Shown here piece after piece: positions 37,050-48,419 of a DNA stretch of 64,000 nt. The stretch's first letter is position 1. Each line of letters begins with the position of its first letter. Below the pieces are notes generated by a model that had not been told where the DNA came from, searched no databases, and saw only the letters and a program-made list of their open reading frames with translations. Both the position numbers and the translations under genes were made by a program. Source of the DNA: Allodiplogaster sudhausi (lineage: Eukaryota; Nematoda; Chromadorea; Rhabditida; Diplogasteridae); NCBI GenBank assembly GCA_945643635.1, contig CALZFC010000042.1, forward strand, positions 377,501 through 441,500, read 5' to 3'.

Positions 37050-37490
37050 CGTTGTCCTTTAAAGGAACTATCCATGGAGTTTGAAAGCCGCTTGTGCAGA
37101 ACTAACGTTTGAATTCGCGCAAGATATTGTAAAAAGTTTTGGCGGTATGCTTGCACAGTATCCATCACTACAAACTAGACTTTGTGTGCCTTTTTCTCTC
37201 TGCCTCTCTTCTCTTCCCTCGAATCTCAAGCGTGGCTTGCCGCTTCGCACCTAGTTTTCACCTTCTTTCTGGTAGAATGAGGGAGTGCATTCGGACAAAA
37301 TAGGCAAGGGGTGGTGACGTCACTCCCTAAATTCTACAGTACGGCGTGGGGAAAATGTGGTTTTTCTCCTCAGGGCCCCTTCAGGACGCATTCTCACTTT
37401 TGATAATGATGTTTCTAGTTGGACCGGATAGTATTAACAAAAAATTCAGTAACATTGTAATCTCCATGGACAGCTCCTTTAAAGTGGTTC
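37050..37490. mobile_element. MITE-like element with short inverted repeats
   Basis: The left end near 37057 (CTTTAAAGGAACTATCCATG then GAGTTTGA) matches the inverted right end (rc of 37463-37491: CTTTAAAGGAGCTGTCCATG then GAGATTAC). The repeats are about 28 bp with four or five mismatches; the interior is unrelated and non-coding. Flanking duplication not resolved. Confidence 0.55.
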
Positions 37491-37691
37491 ATTATTTCAA
37501 ATTTTTCGGCGCCCCTCTGATCACTTACAATTAACATTTGCTTCCCATTATCTCAACTGGATTTCTTCTTGAGTCGGCTTTCAACCCTTATCCTCATTTA
37601 TACCATGTGGATGTTTTATCGATCAGATTCATTAAATATTCATACAGAATTAATCTGAAAATTCTCTGGATGAACCCTTGGCGTTCTCTTA

Positions 37692-37996
37692 TTATTGTCC
37701 TGGCGGAGTGCACTTCTCGTATTGCTGGAAGACGCCGTATCCGGGACAGATGCACTCGTAGAGACGGTGAGGACGCGGCGCGTACAGCATCGTGAGAACT
37801 GCAAAAGGTTTTGAAATTTATTTTTAAAGAAATAACCAAAATATAAAAATTTACAAGCTTTTTCTGTTGCCGGGAATTAATTATAGCTGAAAAAATAAGG
37901 TGAAAATAGAATGCGACGAACTCGCGCAAGGCGACTGAAGCGGCTGCTTCTGGAAGTAATCGCTCGGGCTACTCGACAAGTCAGGCATGTGACAAG
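37692..37996 (-). CDS. Small Cys-containing secreted-type protein, two 3' exons
   Basis: Minus-strand exons 37996-37922 and 37798-37692 join in phase 1 and end in TAA. The first reads CHMPDLSSSPSDYFQKQPL then QSPCA; the second LTMLYAPRPHRLYECICPG then YGVFQQYEKCTPPGQ. Cysteines: one at the start, one at PCA, then CxC and one near the end. If the ATG in exon 1 is the start, the product is about 58 residues without a signal peptide. A phase-1 upstream exon with a signal peptide seems more likely, but I could not find it; a stretch at about 38150-38110 is a weak candidate. Family not recognised. Confidence 0.5.
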
Positions 37997-38047
37997 CTGT
38001 TTTTATTAAGAGGCGAATTTGTTTAGCACTTTTTAAAAAAATATAAA

Positions 38048-38075
38048 TATGTATATATATATATATATATATTTA
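38048..38075. repeat. TA dinucleotide repeat
   Basis: Alternating T and A after TATG, about 24 bp, in the spacer between two minus-strand genes. Confidence 0.9.
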
Positions 38076-38269
38076 TTTAATATGTAATTTAAAATAAACA
38101 TTCAGTGCATAGCGAACCTCCAACGAGTTGCGTGAGTACATTACAAGTATCTGAATAGAAAATATTATATCCCAAAAAGTTATAAGTGATAAATATCACA
38201 AGGGCTCGAAGTCATATAAGGAGCTCACACGCTGTCTCGTCTCTCTCCTTCTCTCTTTCTTTATGATCA

Positions 38270-39659
38270 CTAGCCATAGGAAGTGATTGGCCGAGAGAGT
38301 TGCGATGGAGAAGGGGCGGAGAAGGCGGAAGCGGCTGCAGATTCCATGGCATAGGGGGCAAAGTTGGTATTGACGCCTAACTGCTGCCCCGAGAATGCAT
38401 TGCTGTGAGACGCCGCCCCTGCGCCCAGTCCGCCAAGTCCGCCCAATCCTTCGAGGCCCCCAAGCCCGCCAAGACCCTGCACGCCAGATATTCCTAGTCC
38501 TTGCTGTGTCGCAAATTGGTTGGCCCCCATCGGGCTCTGGAAGGCCTGCGCGCCCTGGAGACCTCCGAGTCTCGGCATCCCGCCACCCAGGGGCCCCTGT
38601 TCAAGCTTGTCAAGGCCCCACGGATCGTTCACGGGACCCTTGCATACTGACGAAAAAGGTTGATTTTAGAACAATATGAATAAATCGTAAATGGTTGTTA
38701 ATAATACGTAACAAATGACACAATAGGTTTTCCTTACCGCCGAGAGCGGAAGCGAGAGAGGAGCAGGCGTCTAAAATTCCCGATTTAGAAGCAAGATGGA
38801 TTTCTCTTGGCCACACTGACTTCCGATGTTACGGTCGCTGCACCCTGAAGGTGGATAATTTGTAATGCAAAATATAACTTCGAATTAACAAAATTCAATA
38901 ACCATTTAGAAGCCAGCTAATTACGGTGCAGGGCGCTGAAAGAGAAAAAAATCATGAAGCAAGCAAACCTCACAGTTAAGAAACGTATTAATGATATTTT
39001 AATATTATTTAAAAAGGTAAAAAAAGATTCAAAACAGAAAACAAACGTGTCGCGACGGTTCTCTGTTGAGGCGTCTGCATGCCTAACTGGCTCTGTGGCT
39101 GGAGGCTGAAGATGCTGCGCGGCCCTTGGTCCTCATCTCCGTTCTCCTCTCTCGCTCGTTCCTGCCAGAGATGGTGGTGGATGGGAGGAGACGCTCCGGA
39201 AGACGGCGTCGCCAAGCCATGCTGAGACGCCATCGCAGAGGAGTCAAATGTCTTGGGCCGGACCAGGGCCGTTCTTTGTGCCGACGTTGGTTCTGATTCA
39301 CGGTCCGGCCCGCCAGCACCGCCAGAGTCCTGCCAGTCGTCGTGCGAGATCGGCACAAATTGACGTCCGTCCACCTCGATTGGCCTGTTCATGGTTCGAG
39401 GTGGAATCCGAGGCGAAGACGGCGAACGGGCAGCTGCCGCTGCCCTGTCGGCTGCCATCACCTCTGCACTATAATCATCTACAACCAAATAGAACTTTTT
39501 TAAAGCTTTGTCCAACTCGTTCTCAAAATAAAATAAAAATAATGATAGGTACATACATACTTGTCTTCAAAAAGGAAAAGTAATTTGAATACCTGCAAGG
39601 GTAAGAAGTTGGTGTTGAAGGAGCAAAAGAAGGAGGATGTTTAGCAATGACGAACACAT
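38270..39659 (-). CDS. Secreted Gly/Leu-rich protein, unidentified
   Basis: Six minus-strand exons: 39659-39593, 39478-39043, 38935-38925 (11 bp), 38844-38821, 38770-38738, 38646-38270; one frame of 315 residues. Exon 1 is a signal peptide (MCSSLLNILLLLLLQHQLLT). Residues 24-170 are hydrophilic (VDGRQFVPISHDDWQDSGG; IHHHLWQERAREENGDEDQG). The small exons encode a Cys patch (HRCSDRNIGNACSS, then GVCKGPVNDPWG). The C-terminal exon is low-complexity Gly/Leu (GLGGLGGLEGLGGLGGLG). The 11-bp exon and a 50-bp intron (38820-38771) were placed because other choices run into stops. I recognise no family; an extracellular structural or matrix role is a guess from composition only. Confidence 0.65.
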
Positions 39660-39839
39660 TTGCTAGCGATGAACGGAAGAAGCAAGTGGCAGAATCGATG
39701 AACTCTTAGTGTCAATTTGTGGGCATTACCTGCAAGAAAACAGAAGGGTAAATCGAGTGGTCCGCCAGTAGTCCCGTGAAACTGTTCGGCGAGATTGTGC
39801 TGACTAGGCAAGTTGCAGTGTTCTCAGAGTGGGGTGTGA

Positions 39840-40515
39840 GAGAGAGAGTGAGTAGGCAGGAGGGAGGGAGAGATAAACATAGAGAAAGAGATTGAATGAG
39901 AGATAGAGATAGAGAGATAGAGCGAAGTGCGGGAGAAAGAGTGAGAGATATAAGGGAACGATCGGAGATTCCGAGAACGTACGCTTCGATTTCGAAAAGA
40001 ACAAAATGTCTTGAGGTTAAAGATACACGATATTCGTTTCCGCGTTTTCTCTTTCGCTCTTATCAGCTGTTTCTTTTAGTCTATGCATAAAGTGTTACCA
40101 AGCGAACTGTATCCCAACCTTTTTTTTGTGACGCCGTTGAATGAAATTTTTTTTTGCTTTCTTGACGGGATTCGTTCCCGCGTACTTTTCATGCTGCTAA
40201 GGCACACTAGCACTAAGCTAACCTCTCGTCAGTCTTCGGCCTCCATCTGATGCCGGCGGGCATTGGAGCCGCCATAGCACATGGCAGCTGCCTGTCAACG
40301 TATCAAGTGTCATTTCGACTAAACGGGCACGGCGATGCACACAAACGAGACCAGAATACGACGAGCGCAGTCTTTAGGGGTGAGAGGGGGGAGGGGGTCA
40401 GCGAAGGGTTGGGAGAAAGGCCCCTCTCTCATCATGCCGCTTAATTTGACACTTTCTACGTCCAATTCGGTTGAGTCACGCCAAGCCGGGTTCTCTTCAT
40501 TTTCCTCTTTCCCTC

Positions 40516-40555
<40 letters not shown>

Positions 40556-40960
40556 CTCTCTCTTCCTCTCTCCCTTGTTTCCATTCTCTTCGACACTTTG
40601 CGTATTCCGTGTTTGCTCTCTCATTTCAAGGAGTGTCGTCAAGCCACGCCGTCCATGGAAACAATTGCTTTGCACCGTTGACGTCTCCTCCCCGTCCTTC
40701 TCAGCTCACGCGGCCGTGGAATTAGACAGTTTGCCCAGCGAAGTAGGAAGTAAGAGTTAGCAATTAAGTGTTGAGGAATTCGTAAACTGCCTATTGTTGG
40801 TCATCAAAACTAAAATTAGTAACGAGTCTCATTATCTTCTTCCTTCCTCGTCAATGTTTAAAACTATACGTTTTCCTGAAAGATTTCCATGACGATATTA
40901 GTTATAACTGAGATAATTGGCACAAACTCTTAGTTGTCTTCACTAATGAGCAACGATACT
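39840..40960. other. Spacer with GA and CT repeats and a tRNA-like sequence
   Basis: GA-rich at 39840-39950, CT at 40520-40560. Between them is the tRNA-like relic at about 40150-40225. No protein gene seen. Confidence 0.5.
40150..40225 (-). pseudogene. tRNA-derived sequence (tRNA pseudogene or SINE head)
   Basis: On the minus strand TAGCTTAGTGC resembles the internal A box and GGAACGAATCC the B box of a tRNA gene (two changes from GGTTCGAATCC). A possible anticodon loop CTTAGCA sits between them. The acceptor stem does not pair well, so it is a relic at best. Confidence 0.3.
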
Positions 40961-40964
40961 TTAA

Positions 40965-41983
40965 GAGAGCCTCTCTGTAAGGATCAAGCAGCCCTCCATG
41001 GGGGCCTGCCCCGGGGTAAAAATTTTTGATTTGGCTATCCAAAATTTTATCAGGGGTACCTATGCGCACTATGAAGAAAATTAGAAGGTCAATTTTGTTA
41101 TAAAAATTTTTTTGTGGCCTGGGCATGCAAATGTATGGAAAAAGTTTAAGTCCCCATAACTTTCTTTAACATCAATATTTTTCAATTTTCTTTTTTTTAG
41201 CGGAATCAACGTTGGATTCTGAACAAACACAGCCCAGGTGTCTCAGTCAACTATTTCATTTTCACATCGAAAAATTACTTTTAATATTTGAATTTGACGG
41301 CAAAGTACCTTATACTCATTTGTGTGTGGGTGTTATATCTCAAAATGTAGAGCATTAAAAACTGTATAACATATATTCTTTTCGCTTCGCGTACACTACC
41401 CCTAAGGGGTGGAAAATAGGTTCAAATATTGGTGCCTCGGATATTTAGGATTCAAGGAATGCGTGAAAAGAAGTTAAATTCTTGTTGTAACATAAAATGA
41501 ACCATTTCATTCGATTCAGCACGTGCTTCTTTTCAAAAAAGCTTTACATTAAAGTTTCATAAAATTATCATCTTCCATGAAAAAAACCCATTTTTCGATT
41601 TTTCAGCCATTGTCCGAAAATGACCTAAAACTATTCGAATCGCTGTAGTTTCAATTCTTTCAGCGAGAACAGAATGCGGATAGTACTATTCAGTACGCGA
41701 CAAAATTCTATACAACATATATCCATTACATCTGGATATGACGTCCCTACGAATTACAGTATCGATTTTCCAAAGGCCGTCGCGCCCAAACTGACAGAAC
41801 CGCATTTGGTAACTTTTCTTGAAATTTTAATGTTTCTTACTCATCCAATATATCATTCTGCTCCATTCAGCATACTGAATTCAGAACAGATGTTTATTTT
41901 GCAGATTTCCCGAGTTTGATTTCATCAATTCTGAATGTTGCACTTTTTTGGTTCCTTTTCGTATCTGTAAAATGTACGAAAAA
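40965..41983. repeat. Left terminal inverted repeat of the transposon
   Basis: About 1.02 kb, inverted against 47414-48419. It includes the 81-codon frame 41674-41919, which is identical in the right repeat. Its inner end overlaps the last exon of the EGF-transmembrane gene. Confidence 0.85.
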
Positions 41984-42227
41984 TGATGATGGCGACAACG
42001 GCGAAAATGACGCAAAGACTGGCAGATACTCCGTGGTCGTCGACTGAAAGAAAAAAATAAGTGGAATGTAATGCCTAACAAATGCGTATAATTAGTAAAA
42101 AAAACTGTTCTGCTTACCAGGTGTGCACATCACTCCAGAAAAGCCATCCGCGCACACGCAGGTGAACTCAAACCTCGTGACTTCCATACATGTCGTGTTA
42201 GGGGGGCAGTCGCACATTTTGTGAACA
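41925..42227 (-). CDS. EGF-like single-pass membrane protein, two 3' exons inside the transposon
   Basis: Minus-strand exons 42227-42118 and 42043-41925 join in phase 1 and end in TGA. The first encodes an EGF-like module: CDCPPNTTCMEV, then FTCVCADGFSGVMC. The second encodes a short linker, the transmembrane segment ASLCVIFAVVAIIIF and a basic cytosolic tail (RTFYRYEKEPKKCNIQN). The layout is EGF, membrane span, short tail. The exon enters in phase 2, so upstream coding exons should exist, but none is seen between here and the transposase stop at 42643, and both nearby transposase donors are phase 0. The last exon crosses the inner boundary of the left terminal repeat. It may be a captured host fragment or a second element gene. 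Confidence 0.55.
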
Positions 42228-42320
42228 CTAAATAAACTCTGAACGTGTACAATAACCAAGATAAGATAGCTTTCATTACAATGAAATCAATTGAATGATG
42301 ACAAACATCACGTATAAATT

Positions 42321-42391
42321 ACAGTACTTTTGTGTTCGGATTGTCAGACAGTATTCTCTTACAGTACTTTTGTGTTCGGTTTGTCAGACAC
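42321..42391. repeat. Two copies of a 30-bp direct repeat
   Basis: ACAGTACTTTTGTGTTCGG plus (A/T)TTGTCAGACA at 42321-42350 and 42361-42390, 40 bp apart, one mismatch. It lies in the non-coding gap between the transposase stop and the EGF exons. Confidence 0.85.
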
Positions 42392-42642
42392 TGTGCCAAA
42401 TAGGTATATGATCTTGCAAAGTGGTGCCGAATATATTGTTAAGTCCTCATATATTCAATGAATTTATCATTATTCTTAAAAGTAGTTCTAACCACACTTT
42501 CCAATACATTTTTTAGAAATTCGAACGCATATAATATTGAAATAGAAATCCAGTAACAGCAATCAGTTATTTTTAGCCATACAATTTTAAGCAGACAAAT
42601 TGCGAACTAAAAAAGTTTGATTATTGCAGATCGGAAGCTTTG

Positions 42643-45600
42643 TTATCGTAATTCATCTTTAAAATGTGTTCCTTCGGTTGTTTCCGATGGGTTCTCCACA
42701 TCTTCAGCTAATTCGGTTTGGGCATGCGCAATTACCCTGTGATCAGCAGTGATGTCAAACTGCGGGTCAGTTTCAAATTCTTCCTCTTCGTCTCCTTCTT
42801 GCGTGAACAGGTCCTGGAGCACCGCATCTGTTTCCTCAGATTCAGTCGGAATTGGTGGGTTCTATAAGAGATATTTTTGTTCTCTGCATCCAGCGATTAT
42901 TCTTCCTAACTTTCTTTTGTTGCTGAGCGAGGCGTGAGAAGATGGAAGCTATTTGGCGATAATTTAGAAGCTCATGTGGTGCGAATAACAGCTTGTCTTG
43001 GCTGTCCACTGCGTTTCGCATACGTTGCTCTGCGGCGCGAGGGTCAGTTTTTACTTTAGTACGCCACCCTTCTTCGAAGATATTCTTGATAAATTCCTTG
43101 GAGCGTTCGGGAAGTCGCTCCCCTTTCTTGCGGTCACGAAGTGCCCATCCTTCCTTAGTTTTCTTTCCGCTTTCAGTAGTTTCCTAAAGCAAAGGATATA
43201 TATACATTATATATAAATATATACATATATATATAATTATAAATGTGTTGAGAACAGCGTTTTCCGTGTTCTTCTCACCATCAGCGAAACTTTGAGTTAT
43301 CAAACCTGCAGTGATGCAACTGCGGCCTGCACCTCAGGGTAGAAACGCTTCTCCTGAACACCTTCTAGTGCACAGGTATAATACTGTAAGGAAATGTCAC
43401 GTAAAGTGAAGCGCTCCGGGATGTAGTTATGCTTGCCAATGAGAAGGTGTCTCGCAAGTTGGTGCGAGCTGAGAAATTCAGACATGCATGCCTCTTCGGG
43501 ACACCGAAACAGATATGTCTCAAGCGCGCATGTGTCGGAGTCTTCGGCTGCACAATCGCCTTTAGTCGAATCAAGCGGTGGGTCACAGGTTGTGCTTTCT
43601 TCTGAGCGCATGCGCTTTCCAGGTGTCGACCAGAAATCGACCATGTGGCTGAGTTTGCCTCCGCTCCTCCGGGTGCTTGAAAACACGACATTCGAAGTCA
43701 TTGTGGAATATGGAACAACTTTTCCAGAGCCGATGCGAGAGTGCCTGTAGGCGCGTACTCCTTCTTTTTCAAACACAAACGTATTGAGGGTTGAAATCCC
43801 GGGGATTTTCGTTGTCGAAGCTTTGGCATTTGTCAGGGTTCTGACGTAAACAGATAGTCCCGACAGTTGCTTACTGCCATGAAGAACAGCTTGAAAAAAT
43901 TCGTCTGCATTTTTGACGTCATGTCCAGAGTCCACGTAATCGTGAACTTTACGTTTCACGACTGCAGCGAAGCGATCGCAAGCCGACTTCCCTGCCTGAG
44001 CCTCACTGAAGAAGTACGAAGCGATCTCCACGTTAGTTCTTGCTGAGACGTCATGCAGACTGGCGATCGTAGCGCTACTTTTGTAACATCCTGGCAAAGA
44101 AAAAGTGATAAAATAATAGCATTTCTAATAATACGATCATTACGTACATGAAGAATATATTATCACATACCGGCATTATCGGACCTAAGATGAACTTTCT
44201 TAATTCCAACACGAGATAGTTCAAGGAGGGCATGAGCGATATTTGAAGTAACGGCAGTTGTGTCCTGAAGATAGGCACCTTGACTGTACTATCATAAGAA
44301 GTAATATGAAAAACGTACCTGAAGATCTCCTTCCATAATGTGAACGAAAGTATGCTGAGTCAGTTCGCCATTAATTCTGGCAAGAACGTGACTAATATGC
44401 CAAGAAATTCCACGCTTGGCGTAATAATCCGTAGTCTTCTCACGTGCGAAGAGGGGAAGCAGTTTCATCGCCCAATCGAGCGTAATCAGAGCTTCGCCGT
44501 TCCCCAAGTTTGAGACTAGGGAATCACGGTCGTGTTCACTTGCGATGGCGCGAAGCTGATGCTTTTTGAGATTTTCTATGGCTTCCTCTATTCTATGCCA
44601 GTCTGCGAGTTTCCGATCCAATTTTTTCCGGCGTTCTGTTCTTGGAGATGCAGCCGAAATCAGAGCCGCGATGGTTTCGCGAATATCACCCAACGTAATC
44701 TGAAGTTTGTACTCTGTGTCTTGGAAAAAATTTTCTCCTAACCTTCAATAGCTCACATCGGTCACAAATAAGGTTGTGCATATGTTCGTCTTCATCCTCT
44801 GCTCCATCACAAGGGTTTGCATACTCAGGAGTCTGGGGATCGCTCAATCCGTGCTGGATGCAGTGGTCCCCTATTCTTGATTTTCGCTTGATGTGGACTT
44901 TGTAGTCTGTTCTTAGATATTGCTTTACTTCCAAGATCTTGATCCTGAGCGATCCGAACCAGTATTCGTCGATATCGCCATCAGCCTTTAAGCTTTCAAG
45001 CAATGCAAGAGCATCATCGAAGGCCTGAGAATAAATTGATAATTTTTGTGTGTAAATAATTAATAACCGACTTCCATTGCTTCGGCCACAAAGAAATCTA
45101 CTCCATGGAGACTCTTTCGGGTAGATGCTGTACAAGCAGACAGAATTCGATAATGAGTTGCTGGTGACATCATCAAATAAACCTCGTCAGTTTCTTCAAG
45201 ATCTCTGAATAAAGTATAAAATTTTCAACGGCAGATGTTATTGCAAGGAATAATAACGTTTACCGCTTATAGAGCTCAATTATCTCTGTTGCGCTATGTT
45301 GTCGGAGAACATTTGGATATTCAATCAGACTTCCATCCGAGAGCTTCGAGGATCGTGTTCCGAACGGAAGGCTAGTCGAAATTTTGAAGCTGAAAAGTCC
45401 AATTATGTTTAACTCGTAAAATATATTTCAAACCCGGTCACAAACCTGGTAATAAATTCGACGAAGCGATTCACTTGCTCATGTGTATACCTCTTTCGTT
45501 TTAGATCCTTGGAGATTTCCTTTCCTCCGCGATATGCGAGACGCTTTGATTTTGTATAGAAATACTCTGATAAGCCAGGTATATAACGCTGCACTTCAGC

Positions 45601-46935
45601 CAGGCCCAGAAGTGGTGTGACCAGTGAGAGCAGATGAAGCTTTTCAACTCGGGAATCCGCATTGAGAAACCGGGACCTTATGGACTTCATCAGGGCATCG
45701 TATTTGTCAGTTCTCTCTCGCTCGTAGAGCTCCTCCAGGTCTGGGGAAACTATCATTTTCTTAAGCATTTCGGGAGAATCGGGAGCTACTATCTCATATA
45801 CCACTTCGAAAGCACTCCGCAAGTACTGCGCTTTTCTCCTCTGGGACCTTTCCGCAAGATCTCGGAAATCCATGCGCCGTATTATCTTCCCTTGCCCGAT
45901 TGCTTTAAGGAAGGCGTTGAATGTCTGCTTTGCAGATTCCGAGGCTGTTGATACAGTGCGTTTCATCGGTGGTCCTTCATGGCGCGGCATGTACGACGTA
46001 TCGTCTTCTTGAGAGCATGTGGGATACTCTTGAACGTTTTCAGTGATAACGTCGGGCGTTTTAGAGAAACGACGCTCGAGTAGAGGAGGGTCGAATGAGT
46101 GCCCTGATTCTTGCACTTTTTTCTGCGTCCTGTCTCTTTCGAGCTCTTCTTTATGAGACGGACATACAGCTGAAATGATAGCTATTATTCTTCGCCTATT
46201 TAGGCACGAAAGAACTAACGCAATCCGATATGAAGTAGGACATGATCCATTGCTAAGGCTGCTCTAGCTTCATTTTTCTCAACAACTGTGCTTCCCGATA
46301 CCACTGGAGGAGAAGGACGACCGTCGGCTGATTCATGTTGTGAATACGGTGGAGGCAGCGAGCACAACTTCTTTGTCGTCCCCTTCTTACGCTTGAAATG
46401 GTAGAATTGGTTAGCGTACCAATCAGTTCCGAGTTCCTTTATATGTTTGTCACATATGTATCTCTCGCCAACTGAACCAATCTGAAGAAAACGTAACCGA
46501 ATTAATTAGCTATTACGTTTATATAAATTTACTTCAGCTTCGTTTTCGTAATTATAGTCGAATTCTCCAGCGCCTCTCGCTAATATCATATCAAGAAGAT
46601 TAGTTGTTCCAAGAGAGTTGGTTGCTTCTTGGTCAATCAATTCACGCATTCTAAAAAAATAATAAATGAAAAGCCTTTCACAAATCCCACTCTAACTTTC
46701 TCTTTGCGCCTTGGCAGTTGGTGCTCACTCGAGACACGGCAGGACGCTCGTATGTCTCCTCAGTTGTCTTGCGGAGGACGGAGAAATAACAACGCACGTC
46801 TTCTTCGACTGACAGCGACGGAATCTTCACATCATCATGAGGTGGAAGAACGTCATCCCCTCCACGTTTGCTCCGGTGTAAGGGATATGCGTGAAATTCG
46901 AAGAGGAACAGCAGAAAAAGAAGAAGTAAGCGCAT
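42643..46935 (-). CDS. DDE-like transposase with C2H2 zinc finger, 1,216 residues
   Basis: Twelve minus-strand exons: 46935-46682, 46650-46533, 46481-46220, 46169-45446, 45389-45264, 45204-45072, 45024-44743, 44699-44319, 44264-44171, 44090-43306, 43183-42911, 42861-42643. One open frame, no stop or frameshift. Candidate acidic catalytic residues: D708 (LDWAMKLLP), D789 (RSDNAGCYKS) and E821 (SEAQAGKSACD), spaced 81 and 32. A C2H2 finger follows (CPEEACMSEF through HLLIGKH, C-x4-C-x12-H-x5-H) near residue 1000. The C-terminal part contains GWALRDRKKGERLPERSKEF and LNYRQIASIFSRLA. I recall uncharacterised proteins in cnidarians, molluscs and fish with DWAMKFLP, DNAGCY and GWAL motifs; that is memory, not a search. 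The start ATG is a choice, as its first 16 residues look like a signal peptide. Confidence 0.8.
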
Positions 46936-47413
46936 TCAGTCTAAATGGAGACAAATATATGTACATACATACATATGTATGAAAATGCGAGAAATGTATT
47001 TATAGTGAAAGAAAAAAGAAGGCAAAGAACAGTTCACTATTCTCTGAACAGTGTTGAAGGCATGATTATAAGTTTGATTGCTGTGAATAAGAAGATGCCA
47101 AAATTGCTATATATACTGCCCAATTAATCTTCGGCACAGCACTTCAGTCTCTCACTTAGTTCGCTCGTTGTTAGGCACCGCCTCACCTTCAATTGCTCGT
47201 AGTAATTATTGTACTAGACACAATTTATTCTCTTTGGCAATGCCTTGCTCATAATGGCTCTAATTGAAGTGTGACTAGGGTATCGCACTTCATTCATCTC
47301 TAAGATATGTCTGTCTAGCCACCCGACACTTGCTAAACAGACCATGAAAAAACGTACCAGAACTTACATACATATAACTACTAACGAAAACTGGCGGATC
47401 TGTTTCATTGCCT
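46936..47413. other. 5' flank of the transposase gene inside the element
   Basis: AT-rich, non-coding; it should hold the promoter of the minus-strand transposase gene. No distinct motif identified. Confidence 0.4.
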
Positions 47414-48419
47414 TTTTCGTACATTTTAAAGATACGAAAAGGAACCAAAAAAGTGCAACATTCAGAATTGATGAAATCAAACTCGGGAAATCTGCAAAAT
47501 AAACATCTGTTCTGAATTCAGTATGCTGAATGGAGCAGAATGATATATTGGATGAGTAAGAAACATTAAAATTTCAAGAAAAGTTACCAAATGCGGTTCT
47601 GTCAGTTTGGGCGCGACGGCCTTTGGAAAATCGATACTGTAATTCGTAGGGACGTCATATCCAGATGTAATGGATATATGTTGTATAGAATTTTGTCGCG
47701 TACTGAATAGTACTATCCGCATTCTGTTCTCGCTGAAATAATTGAAACTACAGCGATTCGAATAGTTTTAGGTCATTTTCGGAGAATGGCTGAAAAATCG
47801 AAAAATGGGTTTTTTTCATGGAAGATGATAATTTTATGAAACTTTAATGTAAAGCTTTTTTGAAAAGAAGCACGTGCTGAATCGAATGAAATGGTTCATT
47901 TTATGTTACAACAAGAATTTAACTTCTTTTCACGCATTCCTTGAATCCTACATATCCGAGGCACCCATATTTGAACCTATTTTCCACCCCTTAGGGGTAG
48001 TGTACGCGAAGCGAAAAGAATATATGTTATACAGTTTTTAATGCTCTACATTTTGAGATATAACACCCACACACAAATGAGTATAAGGTACTTTGCCGTC
48101 AAATTCAAATATTAAAAGTAATTTTTCGATGTGAAAATGAAATAGTTGACTGAGACACCTATGCTGTTTTTGTTCAGAATCCAACGTTGATTCCGCTAAA
48201 AAAAAGAAAATTGAAAAATATTGAGTTTGAAGAAAGATACATCAATTCAGAAATTATCCATACTTTTACCTGTTCACGGAAAAATATTTTTTGAAAAAAC
48301 TTTTTTGCCATTTAATATTGTTACTGATGCCCAGTGCCATGCCCGACTATGTTTTCACATTCGAAATCCAACGTCTGGATCTGGGGCACGCCCTACTGGA
48401 GGCATACAGAGACGCTCTC
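47414..48419. repeat. Right terminal inverted repeat of the transposon
   Basis: Inverted copy of 40965-41983. The inner 760 bp are near-identical; the outer 200 bp (48210-48410) are only loosely similar to their left counterpart. Confidence 0.85.

Noticed and set aside
41674..41919. 81-codon frame present identically in both terminal repeats of the transposon
   Set aside because: Identity follows from the repeats themselves; there is no motif and no other evidence of translation.
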